Shown here: positions 22,561 to 33,832 of the stretch, piece by piece
Position numbering within the stretch: position 1 is the stretch's first letter
Layout: the number at the start of each line of letters is the position of its first letter
NCBI GenBank assembly: GCA_016748015.1
Contig: JAAOMT010000523.1
Coordinates: forward strand, 661,102-725,101
Origin: Geosiphon pyriformis
Taxonomy: Eukaryota; Glomeromycota; Glomeromycetes; Archaeosporales; Geosiphonaceae
Length of the DNA stretch: 64,000 nucleotides
Direction: 5' to 3'
The notes under the pieces: model-generated
Seen by the model: only the letters and a program-made list of their open reading frames with translations
Database searches by the model: none
Told to the model about the DNA's origin: nothing
Program-made: the position numbers and the translations under genes

Positions 22561-23060
22561 CAACTTCAATCTATTTTCTTGAAAACCAATCAGTCTTACA
22601 ACTCAAGTACTTTGATAACAATGGCCAAGAAATTAAACCAGAAAAAGCTTACAAAATTGATGCAGAATATGATCTATAATGTTCAAGAAAAAACACTTTA
22701 GTTCTTCAACCAAAATCCTTAACAAAAATCAATCTCAAAATTGTTCTCAAAATTTCACCAGGAGTTATAGTTCAAATTGCTTCTTGATTATCTTAGCCAG
22801 CAAAAAATCAACATTAAAGAAGGAGTTATAAATGCAAAATATACTGGAGATATTACCATTATGCTACAAAATAAAACTGAAAACTATTTAAAATTAAACA
22901 TACAAAAAAGATTGTTTAAGCAATTTATCTACTCTTAATCAACATTTTAGAGTTATAATTAGTTAGTAACAGAGAACAATTAGGCAAAAGTAAAAGAGGA
23001 ACTCAAGATTTTGGTTTAACTGGATGATTTACAGTTTCAGTAAATATAGCTCTCAATACA
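22561..23060 (+). pseudogene. Element C: dUTPase-like domain (relic)
   Basis: Legible in pieces: KIDAEYDL (motif 1, family DAGYDL), LTKINLKIVLKISPGVIVQIAS, a damaged motif 2-3 region, then RGTQDFGLTG (motif 5, family GFGSTG). Stops at Trp/Gln/Arg-like positions break it. The position between the Cys-rich linker and RT is the same as in B, so the domain was acquired before the B and C families split. Confidence 0.75.
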
Positions 23061-23590
23061 CAGAATAAATCTTACCAGATTTTTTAACTTCTTTAACCAA
23101 TTACTATATTATCTTTTGAAGAACATTACGAAATCTACACTTGCTTAAAACCTACTACCACCCAACAAATCTTTAAATCCAATAAACAAATCTGTTTAAA
23201 GCATGAAATTTTAATTCCAAATGTTTATATACCAAAAGAAATAAAAAAATTTCGAATTACTTTTTATAATCCCAACAATTACCTTATTATTTTATTAAAT
23301 AAATTAAAAATTAGAATTATACATAGCAACATTTTTCAAGATAAAACTCCTCAGATGGTCAGCAATTTTATCGAAATTGTGAAACATATCTTACTTTCAA
23401 ACTTAAACATTATTCTCATTACTAAAAACTATCATATTTTGGAAGAAAAACTCTCTTAAATCAATATGGATTTTTTAGAATCATTACAACAAAGACAAAT
23501 AAAACAGTTAATTGCTAAATACATTGATATATTTGCCAAAGATAACTATGATCTTGGAAAAACTAATATTGTCTAATATCAGATTTACAC
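23061..23590 (+). pseudogene. Element C: segment between dUTPase-like domain and RT
   Basis: Reads IFKSNKQICLKHEILIPNVY and IKKFRITFYNPNNYLIILLN, comparable to B 11143-11514 in place and in beta-rich character. It ends in IAKYIDIFAKDNYDLGKTNIV, the usual stretch just before a gypsy RT. No named domain is recognised. Confidence 0.55.
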
Positions 23591-24900
23591 AAGAAATGCT
23601 CTATCAAAATATTAACAAGCTTATTAAATACCACCTATCAGCCACCAATTCATTAGAGAAGAAGTCCAAAAAATGCTCAATAATGGATTGATTTAACCAT
23701 TAAAAAGTTCTTGGGTCTTATCAGTAGTGCTAATTAAAAAAAAAATAGAAAAATCAGATTTTGTGTTAATTATTGCCAACTGAATAGTGTGATAATTAAA
23801 GATGCCTATCCTTTTCCAAGAATTAATAACATGCTAGATGCTCTAAGAAAAGCCAAGTTCTTTTTAACTTTAGACTTAGAAAGTGAATACTGACAAGTTA
23901 AAATAGACCCAAAAGATTATTTCAAAACAGTATTTATTACCCAAAAAGAAAACTATGAATTCAATATTATGCCTTTTAAACTCTGCAATGCATTAGTAAC
24001 ATTTCAATAACTCATGAATGTTGTATATAAAAAACTTTTATGACAATTAGTAGTTGTCTATTTGAATAATACTGATGTGTACTCACCAAGCTTTGAAGCT
24101 TATTTTATCTATCTGTAAGAAGTTTTTTAATGATTATGGAAAGCAAAATTTAAGTTGAATATTAAAAAATATTAATTTAGAAAAACAAGTTTAATTTTTT
24201 TTGAACATATTGTTAGCAAAAATAGAATCAAACCAAATCTTGGAACAATCAGTGCTGTTAAAAACTTTTAAACTCCCAAAAATATCACAGAGCTATAAGG
24301 ATTTGTAGAATTAGCCTTTTACTATCAAAAATTTATAAAAAAATTCTCAAAAATTGCCAAACTATTCAATTATCTCACCAACAAAAACATGCCATATCAA
24401 TAGACTGAAGAATAACAAAAAGCCTTTAAAATTTTTAAAACAAAATTAACAACAGCTTCAGTTTTTGCTTATCTAAATTTCAGCAAATAGTCTTAACTAG
24501 TCATTGATGCTTTATACATAGTATTTGGTACAATTCTATTACAATTGGATGAAAATGGCCAGAAACAAGTTATTGTTTATGCCAGTAGGACACTCAAATC
24601 AACAAAACTCAAATATAGTTCAACTGAATTAGAAGCTACCACAGTCATTTAGACTTTTAAACATTTTCAATAATACTTAAAGAATAGAAAAGAATTTGAC
24701 ATAATAACTAACAATATTGGTCTCAAATGGCTTAATAAAAAAAAATCTGAACAAAGTCCCAAACAATCTCAATGAAATGATTTCCTAACAGACTACAAAT
24801 ATATTGTATACTACAAACCAGACAAATTACATACAAATGTAAATAGTCTTTCCAAATAAGACAAAATTAGAATTTACACCAATAAACTACTAATTTAACA
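23591..24900 (+). pseudogene. Element C: reverse transcriptase and RNase H (relic)
   Basis: RT text is visible from about 23,625: the fingers region, AYPFPRINNMLDALRKAKFF, FKTVFITQKENYEFNIMPF, and the active site VVVYLNNTDVYSPSF at about 24,053-24,085, where both catalytic Asp of YLDD are Asn. The RNase H part follows (LNFSK...LVIDALYIVFGTILLQLDENGQ; the family has TDASDYALGA) and ends with DYKYIVYYKPDKLHTNVNSLSK. Many stops are at positions where related elements have Trp or Gln. Confidence 0.88.
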
Positions 24901-25099
24901 ACAATTAACAACAAAAACAATAGATCTTGAAAACTATAACAACATTAAAAACTATTTGGAAACTTTTATCATGCCAAAAAATTGGTCTTCAAGTAAAAAA
25001 CATTGATTACAACATTAATTAAAACAATATTTTATACACCACAACAAAATTTATTATTGAAACTATAGAAATCCAATTAACCTACTTAGATTAGTACAA

Positions 25100-26095
25100 A
25101 AAAACAAAAAAAAACAATCCTTTATAACATGTATACAGACTTTTCATCAGCATACTTAAAAAGAAATAAAACAATTCAAAAAACTTTTAAACATTATTTT
25201 TGGCCTCACATGCAAAAAAACATTCAACAATATGTAGAATCTTGTAATAGTTGTTAAAAAAAAGAAGGAACTTGCTTCATGGAACCTTTAAATTCAATCA
25301 AAATTGGACAACTTTTTGATAGAGTTAGAATTGATTTAGTCGAACTATTATCTATTACAACCCAAAGAAATTGTTATATTGCAGTTGCAATAAATTATCT
25401 CACTAAATGGCCTGAAGTTAGAGCCATTCAAAAAACAGATGCAAAATCAGTAACAAATTTCATTTATGAAGACATTATTTGTAAACATGAATGCCCAATT
25501 GAACTTTTATCTAATCAAAAAACACATTTTGTGAACAACTTAATACAAAAAATTTGTGAATAATTCAATATCAAAAGATCTCTATTATCACCTTATTACC
25601 TTCAAACAAATAGACTTGTAGAATATTTCAATAGAACATTGTGTGAATCTTTAGCCAAAGTCTCAACTGATTTTAAGCAGAAATGTAATATATTTATTTT
25701 ATTAGTGTTATTAGCATATAGAACACTAAAACAAGATATTATAAAACACATACCATTTGATTTTATGTATAGAAGAACAGCAACATTACCAATTAATTTC
25801 ACAGTAGAAACATATTTAGTACAACCAATCAATAAAGAAAACTTTCAAAAAACACTCCAAAGAAGAGCATACACTTTTTTTAATACACTGGAAAGAAAAA
25901 AACAAATAGCAGCCACTTATATTAAACACTTTCAAGCCCAACAAAAAGAAAACATAACAACAAATTGCCACCAGTTATCAACAAATTTAAAGTTAGAAAT
26001 AAAGTTTTCTTACATAAAACTAAGGCTGAAAAACAATAGAATAGAAAATTTGAACATAAATAGGATAAACTATTTTATATTCACAAAATTCTAGA
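25100..26095 (+). pseudogene. Element C: integrase
   Basis: The zinc-binding end reads HYFWPHMQKNIQQYVESCNSC. The core is open from 25279 to 25563 and from 25639. The first Asp is in RVRIDLVELL. The second is Asn in LLSNQKTHFVN. The third, Glu, is kept in QTNRLVEYFNRTLCES. A stop at 25561 separates the halves. It has the family's typical length up to the SH3-like end near 26,000. The Asp-to-Asn change inactivates it. Confidence 0.88.
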
Positions 26096-27174
26096 CAATA
26101 ATTTATACAAATTAAGACTTAATAACAAGGTTTTAGCAAAAGTTGTACATAGAAATTAATTAAAATACTATTATTCCAGAACAAATTCTGAATTATTAAT
26201 TTTACAAATTGTTATACATTCTCCTTTAATTAATTCTGAAAATATTCTTCAAAATTTAGAACCAATAGTTATAATAGAACAACAACCAAAACTTGAATAC
26301 TTAATTTAATATTTTTACAATAATCTCTTTAAATAATACACAAAACATAAAACAAAAATAGTAAATAATTACAAAAAACATCCAAATCTAAAAACAAATA
26401 AAATTGTATACCCAAAAATAATTTTCTTTATTTTTTTTTCAAAATTTTATTTATTAGTTAGTTATTTATTATCAAAAATAAATGTTAGCCTTGAAAACAC
26501 TTCCTGACTTATATATAATAATTAATAGAAGTCAAATTAATTACATTCAGAAAAAAATCACAGCCTTAGTAGTAAACAATTCTCAAAATTATTATTCCTA
26601 TAAAAGAAGCACAAGAAATTACTTTGAAAATCAATTACCAAAACTTTCAAAACAAGCTTTAAAAGAAAATTTTTTAATTGCCTCTATTAATATTTTACCA
26701 AATGCCACAATCCAACAAAAACTTCTATTATTTCTCAATGAACAGAACAATAAATATACTCTTATCTATAGATATTTTTATATTGAAAAAACACTTTATA
26801 AACGAAAAATAGAACTTGAAGCAACAAACATTACTCTTGAAGCTATACAAAAACAAATCTACAATAAATTTAAGACAACAGTTGGATCAACAAATACTTG
26901 CTACAAACTTAGAGCAGCTTTTAGACTCTATGACTTATTCAATACTTGCTACAAACTTAGAACAGCTTTTAGACTCTATGACTTATTCAATACTTGCAAA
27001 AATGTCCTATAAAATCCAATACTTTACCCAATAAAAATTCAGTACATTAAAAAGCTTACAGAACTGAAATTTCAACAATTTTCAGACCAAATTACCACAA
27101 TTATTTTGAACTATTATCTTAACATTACAAACAATACTTGATTTTAATGGAACTCAGTTTTGAGAAGAAGATTA
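26096..27174 (+). pseudogene. Element C: 3' tail with a coiled-coil-like ORF and 48-bp tandem duplication
   Basis: After the integrase the tail has open frames at 26482-27012 and, in another frame, to 27034. At about 26,896-26,991 a 48-bp unit is present twice, with a partial third copy, encoding NTCYKLRAAFRLYDLF in one frame and LATNLEQLLDSMTYSI in the other. The second frame looks like a heptad-rich helix and may be the original. The polypurine tract GAGAAGAAGATTA ends the region. I do not recognise the product. Confidence 0.5.
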
Positions 27175-28133
27175 TGTTACCAGTAGAATTTTAGCTATTA
27201 ATTAGCATAAAATTACCCTTATAATTCCTATTATTAATTAGTATATATTATTATCATTTTTATTATTACTTATTATTTAATCAAATTATCAAATATCATC
27301 ATTTAATTAATAATTCAATTTGTATTATAGAAATTAAGATAATCAAATTATACAATACTTTAAACCATTTAATATTCAAAAATTCGCCAAAATTAGCAGA
27401 AATTGGCCGAAATAATTAATAGTTTGTGGAAATAATTTGTAGTTTGCTGAAATATATCTTTAATTTGCCAAAATTAAAGCAAAAAAAAAGTGCAAGTTTA
27501 AAGACTAATACTATAACAAGTTTTATAAAAAAAAAGCTTCTTTTTTCAAGAAAATATATCTTACTTTTAAATATCTTAATTAAAACAAATTATCTCTTAC
27601 ACATTCTTACAAAAAGCAAATAAAAATTAAAAATATTTGAAAACCAAATCCTTAATTATTCTACTTGAAATTCACAAAAAATCCAATTAACATTTTAAAA
27701 TTAATTAGCTACCAATTTCAATAATCTGTTAGTAACCCCAGATTTTGATAGAAAACAATTCTCTTAACAATATTTTATTTCTTTTATATTTTTTTTATTT
27801 TTCTTTACTTTTTTTATTATAAACATTAGGGTAGTTTACAGACAAAATTCCTGTAGAAGAGTTGATTTTCACAACAAAATAACTACATATTTTTTAGTGA
27901 GTTTCCAGACAAGCAATTCTTGGAAAAAAGTTAATGTTTACTACAACATAACTACACAAAGCAACTGGCATGAAATTAGCCATTCTACTTATAAGCCCAA
28001 CAATTTAAATTATAGAAGATAATTTGAAGATAAATTCAGTTATTAAAGGTTTAACTACTTTCAGAAAACGTGAATTCACAACAAACAGACATTAACAACA
28101 TTAAAAAAAAGAGACCAAAAATCTCCAATAATA
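27175..28133 (+). repeat. Element C 3' LTR
   Basis: It starts TGTTACCAG and ends CAATAATA, 959 bp, collinear with the 5' LTR at 18269. The 20-bp tandem array is at about 27,380-27,480. Immediately right, LINE L1 resumes with TTGACAAACAG. Confidence 0.92.
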
Positions 28134-28720
28134 TTGACAAACAGTTTAATAAACATTACAAACAAAACAGCAAGCATTGCTTAAAACCACCTAATCATCT
28201 GCTACAAAAACTTTTTTATAAATCTCAATAAGAAAAGCCAAACATGATCATGCTGCCACACAGACAAAAACATCAGTCTGATCATTACCAACATTTCCTA
28301 AATGACTTTTTATTTTTATTTATCTCATAGAAATGTTTTTTGATCTTATTAAATTAACAATATGACATCTTTTTACTTAATACTTGTTCTAAAAGTCAGA
28401 CTAACATAGATTGCATTCCAAAAAACATGTATTCAGAACTGTCTGACTATTCATATATAAGACCACTAAACAAAACAAAAAAACATATTCTAAGACCAAG
28501 GCAATTGCTTGTAATTTTAATAGTATCAAAAACAACAAACCATTCATTTTAACACTTACATCCAAACCAATATCAGAAAAGTAAGCTACTGTTTTATTAG
28601 CAGCTTTTGACATTCTTAAATTCTTTAAAAAACCATCAGAATAATTATTAATTGCTCTAGCTCACACCTTATATAATTGCTCACATACTTCTAAGAATTT
28701 ATTTAAGCAGAAAAAATCTG
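28134..28720 (-). pseudogene. LINE L1: RNase H domain relic
   Basis: Frame 28401-28613 reads ...AYFSDIGLDVSVKMNGLLFLILLKLQAIALVLEYVFLFCLVVLYMNSQTVLNTC, matching L2 (AVLKACF) and L3. The LQAIAL...VVLYMNSQ stretch is the second catalytic region of RNase H, with Asp of LYxDSQ changed to Asn. It continues left into piece 2 across element C. Confidence 0.75.
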
Positions 28721-28829
28721 AACAGTCCAAACTAATAACACTCTCATTAGATTTCACAAAAAGATTATTTATATATACCAAAGCTCTTTCAAACCACAGA
28801 AGTACTAAACTCCTCAAACTCAATTTTTT

Positions 28830-31180
28830 CTAACACCTAAAAGTTTTCCAATTCATGATTAAATTATGCTTGTTTAGCAAAATATTTCCGAAAGCAAAAC
28901 CAAAACATTTCAAGAAATACACCATATTAAAATAATAAGCATCCTTCAATATTTTAAATATCAAAAAATGGCCAGGTCTATAAAATGTATTAGATAAGTT
29001 ATTGACCAAAAAGATCTTAGTATCCAAAAAATTCTTATGATGTTAGCCAAAAAGTTATTCTTTGAATTGACTTTTAACTTGATGGAAAACTGCAAAAAGT
29101 TTAAAAATGCCTATCCTAAAACTTGCAAATTCAGAGTATGATGCTCAAACAATCAGCCAAGAATACTGACAGTATTAGAAAATCTAACCACTAAAGCAAT
29201 TTTGGCTTCAGTCTAAATCTGCTCAAAAGACTTTAAATTATACAAAGATGGGTGGTACAAAGCCTCATTGAAAAAGTTTTTTAGCAAATTGGCTTTAAAT
29301 TTGAGCCCATTTCTTATTATAACATTTTATTTGCAACATACACTTTTAAACATAAAACTGAACTGTGTTTGGTAACTAATTATAGACTGCAAAACTGCTA
29401 AAACTAAATAAGAGAACTATTTATTTGACATTATTTTTTTGAGAACCAAATTTAAAAAGAACTTGATATTTGAATGCATTTTAGCAAGACTTGGCTTGAA
29501 CAAGCCCTTTGTTAACAAAAAAATACCCAAATATTTATGAGACACATCATACTTGGCTATAGAAATTGGCTGACTACTAATATGCAAAGATGCTTTAATT
29601 ATTCTTTGGTTAATAAAAATTGTCATTATCTTGTTATTATTAATAGAAATGTTATTAATACTGAAAAATTTACTTGCAATATCCAAAATATATTGTATTA
29701 AAACCTGCTTATTCTCTATTTATATTGTATTATTAACAAAAGCACTTATAGCAAAGAACAAGGACTTGTTTCTATTAATCTTTACTTTGTCTGTTTTTGC
29801 CACAAAATTAGAGTTAATTTTATATTCACACAAATGTTGATGTCTCTTGACCTTGCACAACAAAGAATTATAAAAAATCCTTCAGAGAAGTGACAAAAAA
29901 ACTTCACCTTAATCTAGTCTATCATGTATCTTGTAACTATTTAAAAGATCAAAATCAGTTATATCTTGTTAACTTTGTTCTTATAAATATTTCCAAAAAA
30001 CCTAATAAATCTGTTATACATCTTAATACAATACAAACTTAATCTTAAATAATGTCAATCAACTGAATCATAAGCTTTACACATGTTTTATAGAACCATT
30101 CAGATTTTTTGGCTCTTTTTTAGAGTATCTTTAACTAATAAGCCAATAGCAAACACAAAAAACTAAGTAGAAATACCTTTTAAGACTGAAAAATTATCTT
30201 TACAAAGAATATTAAACTTGCTATAAACAGACAAAATTTTTTTTGCAGTTTTAATTAAAGTAATGAAATAAGTGTTGGTCAAAATATTATTCCATTTATA
30301 AAGCTTGAAAATTATCAAAACTTATGCCTTCTTTCATAGATCTAAAATATTATCAAGCTTTAGACATAAATTAAACAGAACCAAAAAGCATTTTATTAAT
30401 TCATTATTACAATGCTACTATAGCTCATTTGATATGTCAAAAAGACCAGTAGTCTTGCTTTTGGACAACTTACTTATTACCAAAACCAATTCTTTCAAGC
30501 TGATATTATTTATAATGCCAGAAAATGCATTGTTCTTTATGCATTCCAAAGGTGCATATTAATAAGCCCATAAATCAGACAGAACCAAAAAAATTATGCA
30601 CTTTTTTGTCTAATTTACCATAATATTGTAACTTCAGATTTCACTTTCTTGGGCTTTAAAATCAATTTTTCTCCAATTACTAAATAATTTAGAACAACTT
30701 TGTAGAAAAGTCACTTTAGAATACTTCTTATTATGCTTTTTTTATCTGAATTAAAATTTTCTATTTACTTTTCAATTACTCTTTTAATAATTGTATCTCT
30801 AGCTATTTCTAATTCATAATACTTGAACTTTTTATATTTTTTTTTAATCAATAACAATTATTTAATAGCTTTCATTGAAAATGTACTATTCTGAATTATA
30901 AAATTAATCTTAAAAGTCTCTTTGTTGTCAATTGTTTACCACTTTTTAAGAAAACATTTATATTTAGTTTTGTTGTCCATTTTCAATTCTCTTACAATCT
31001 TGGCCACAAATAATTCCAGTCTAAAAAACTTTAATAACTGCTTATTCTTTAAACACTTAAAGTCACTGAACCAATATTTAGCAAAAATAGCATTAGTTAA
31101 ACTCATTATCATTTCCTTGATCTTATCTCATATGGCATTCAAATTGTCAAAGACTTTTGTATCCAAAAATTTACCTATTA
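28830..31180 (-). pseudogene. LINE L1: reverse transcriptase
   Basis: From right to left: NTYFITLIKTAKKIL, NILCKDNFSVLKGIST, an LVLQDMRKAY-like stretch with stops at Trp and Gln positions, then the active site FVNNT at about 29,726-29,743, where this LINE family has FVDD. YILDIASKFFSINNISINNNK and HKYLGIFLLTKGLFKPSLAKMHSN follow (thumb; 29417-29686). RT copies the LINE RNA at the target site. Both catalytic Asp are Asn here. Confidence 0.88.
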
Positions 31181-31990
31181 TTATTAAAAGTTTGATTGAA
31201 ATACACTTCTTAAAATAGACCCATTTAGCACTATTTGTATCTTTGATATTAAACTTCCAGTGATTTTTGTTTGTTTGTTTTCAAATACTATTAAGATTTG
31301 CATCCAAAAAATTTTCCAGTCCAACCAAAACCAAAACTGTCTTATGATCTGTGTTAAAAAATTCAGATACAGAGCCAATCTTATACACCAGAACTGTTGA
31401 CAACAAATTTTCATTAACAAAAATATAATTGATAACTTTCTCAGCTTCTTTAGAGTTTATTCAAGTAGGAACCTTAACTAAAAAGTGTTCTTTAAGTAAA
31501 TTAATCAGACCCAAATCTGAACATTTCTTAAAGCTTGCATTTTTTTTAGAACTATTTTTATTGAAGTTACCACTTAGAATTATAAAAAAACTAGAATTAA
31601 TCATCTTGAAGATTATAAAATTGATATTTAAAGCTTAGCCAAACTATGTACCAACAGATACACCAATATATAAACTTAGTATTGTAACTAAAAGCTTGTT
31701 TTTAAACAAAAGACATATTAAAATTAACCAATCTGGATTTTATCTATCTTTAAAACATGTTAAGCTAAAGAACTGTTTATAATTATGACAATACCAGCAT
31801 TAAAAAACTCTTATCCAAACCAGAAGTAAAAATCTGAATTCCATCAAACTTATTTATAATCCATGGCCTAATTTTAGACCTTAACTTTGTTTCAGTAATA
31901 ATAAAAATCATGTTATCTGAATTCACATGCCAATGAACAATATTTTTCTGCTTGGCAAAGATATTGAAACCTTTAATGTTGTAAGTAGAA
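31181..31990 (-). pseudogene. LINE L1: EEP (AP-like) endonuclease
   Basis: Minus-strand text STYNIKGFNIFAKQKNIVHWH, then FIITETKLRSKIRPW (the Glu of the ETKL motif, metal binding) and, near 31,345, NTDHKTVLV (the D-H pair that ends EEP nucleases). In between are stops and shifts. The enzyme nicks target DNA for target-primed reverse transcription. Confidence 0.82.
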
Positions 31991-32955
31991 ATCTTCTAAA
32001 CCAGATCTGTTATTTAGAAGAAAGATTTTTTACATCCAAACTAAAATTGTCTACTTTTTATTAGGTCCATAATTGTAATCAACAAATTGTCTATATTTAC
32101 TTCCAACTTTGAAATAATTGATTTATTAAGAATCACTACTTTCACAACAGTTTTATTACAAGTGATCACATGTGAATCCTCATTCATTACTATATTTGCT
32201 TTTTAATTCTATAATAGAAGAGTTACTAACAGCTAACATTCAAAACTAGATTGGAAAATCATTGGTCTAAGTGTGTTCAATCTCTTAGCCAGTTCACCAA
32301 CTTGCTCTGCAAGGCTAGCAAAACTGTGCTCAAGAATGACAAACCTACTATTTATTTTATCAAACACAAACAGAGGAGACTTTATCTCCAAAATAGAGCC
32401 AAAATTTGACAGACTATCATGCACAAAAAGAGAAAAGAAAGATTTACCAACAAGTTTAGCCCAAGAGATACTATTAAAAGCAATTAAACATGTAACAAGA
32501 GCTGAACATTTAACATAAATGGCTACCAATCTGCTTTTATTAATGTTTGATCATATTTTTTAAGAGAAAACACCAGAAAAAAACTTCTACTTACAAAACA
32601 GCCCAATAATATATGATCTATGTTTTCATACTTTGCACACTTGGCACAACTCAAACAAAACCAGTACAAACTAGGACTTCTTAAGATTAGAGTTGTTTCT
32701 ATGACAGAATTAATTAACTTAGCAAAGTCAAAACAAACAACAACACATCTGACCTAAACATAAATAACTAGATAATAATCAATAACATAAGTTTTTCTAT
32801 CAACAAATACAATGTAGTTTCAAATATTATGTGCATTTGTTCCTACTGGTAAAGTATACAATAGTGTCCTATAATTGTTCCTTATATTTCATAATTTTTT
32901 GTTTTTATCAGCTCTAACAACATATACTATATCATTTTTTATTAAGATAAACCAC
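31991..32955 (-). pseudogene. LINE L1: N-terminal region with CCHC zinc knuckle
   Basis: Reading leftward: RTLLYTLPVGTNAHNIWNY, RCVVVCFDFAKLINSV, then a CCHC zinc knuckle CAKCAKYENIDHILLGC at 32598-32648 with all four ligands, then 32233-32529 with WAKLVGKSFFSLFVHDSLSN and a Leu-rich stretch (FVILEHSFASLAEQVGELAKRL), probably coiled coil. This is the RNA-binding part ahead of the endonuclease. Piece 4 continues it on the right of the D-type LTR. Confidence 0.75.
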
Positions 32956-33832
32956 TGTTACAGTTTAAGAATTTAGCAAAAAAAATCATAAAAATAATAC
33001 AAACTATTCAATCATAATATAGCACAGTAATAATCTTAGAAAGGTAATGATTAACATAGTAGCAAACACCATCTCGCGATAGTGGCAAGCACCAGTTCAC
33101 AATAGCAGCCAACACCAACTGGTGATAGCAGCAAGCACCAGGTTGAAATATCAAAAAGAAAGTATTTTCTCGTAGAACTACAAACATGTATATATACAGT
33201 AGTTTTAATATTGGGAAAGAATCAATCAAGTAATAAAAATTATAACTTATCAAGCAATAGATCCAATTTTATCCAACAAACTCCACTTTAAATCATACTT
33301 TCAAATTAAATATCCCAAGAAACCTTTAAAATCAAAAAAAAATGAAAAAAAATATTTAAAACTGAACTATCACAACCCAAAGTATTAAGAAACTTACTTG
33401 TATTATTTATTGAATGAAACTATCATTCATCAACTGAATCCCTTGGAAGAATAATCCTTGATCAAGATTATTCACGTTGTTACTAATTGATAAAAGCTTT
33501 ATTGTGAGAATTAGAAAAGCGCTAAAGACCATTAACATTCTGTGTTTCTAGATTAGAGAAACACATCAGGCAATTGCAAGGATAGCCTCAGAGAAGACCC
33601 CAGACAGTGAGTAGATTTCAGTTCAGCCTCTGAAAAGGAGTACATAAACACACACAACAATCAAGAATTAAAGAATAACTTACATCGCAACAGTAAAAAG
33701 AAAGCCTTCAGTATAACAAGTGACCTTATCACACAAATAGAATTGAGAAACTCACGAAAGACTGATTGCAATTAAAGCGGGATATCAGCAATTAAATATA
33801 ACAAGAAAACCATCCCATAACACCACTTTGTT
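32956..33832 (-). repeat. Solo D-type LTR (D1)
   Basis: It begins TGTTACAG and ends CCATAACA, 877 bp, flanked by CCAC on both sides (32952-32955 and 33833-33836). Two more copies are at 61609 and 63588, in which the ends read TGTTACGG/CCGTAACA. Removing it and one CCAC restores the LINE frame across ATKW|FILIKND. Four 23-bp tandem units lie at about 33,045-33,137. I call it a solo LTR from its TG...CA ends, length and 4-bp duplication; no internal region of this family is in the window, so the superfamily is unknown. Confidence 0.75.

Larger units (their letters stand above)
18269..28133 (+). mobile_element. Full-length Ty3/gypsy element C with dUTPase-like domain
   Basis: A 9.87-kb plus-strand element with LTRs of 960 and 959 bp, primer-binding site at 19231 and polypurine tract before 27175. 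Order: gag, protease, Cys-rich linker, dUTPase-like, RT-RNase H, integrase, long tail. The organisation is the same as B but the LTR family differs. It lies inside LINE L1. The flanks are ...CCTAA on the left and TTGAC... on the right where intact LINE has CTTAAC, so a TTAA-like 4-5 bp duplication is present in damaged form. All frames are broken. Confidence 0.92.
28134..32955 (-). mobile_element. LINE L1, piece 3 (RNase H, RT, endonuclease, zinc knuckle)
   Basis: Main body of the LINE, read right to left: zinc knuckle, EEP endonuclease, reverse transcriptase, RNase H. It is homologous to L2 (57171-60003) and L3/L4. It was about 6.6 kb when joined with pieces 1, 2 and 4. Stops lie mostly at positions where other LINEs of this type have Trp or Gln. 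Confidence 0.88.

Noticed and set aside
26482-27012. 176-codon open frame as a possible host gene
   Set aside because: It lies between integrase and the 3' LTR of element C, is Lys/Asn/Tyr-rich as expected of A/T-biased decay, overlaps a second open frame, and is bounded by the polypurine tract.
31429-31638. Plus-strand 69-codon frame and neighbours at 30305-31218
   Set aside because: Antisense shadows of LINE L1, whose minus-strand RT and endonuclease motifs are legible.
32956-33832. D-type repeat as a DNA-transposon MITE, because of its 8-bp inverted ends
   Set aside because: TG...CA ends, ~870 bp length, polyadenylation-like AATAAA and a 4-bp duplication fit a solo LTR better; the alternative is not fully excluded without an internal region.
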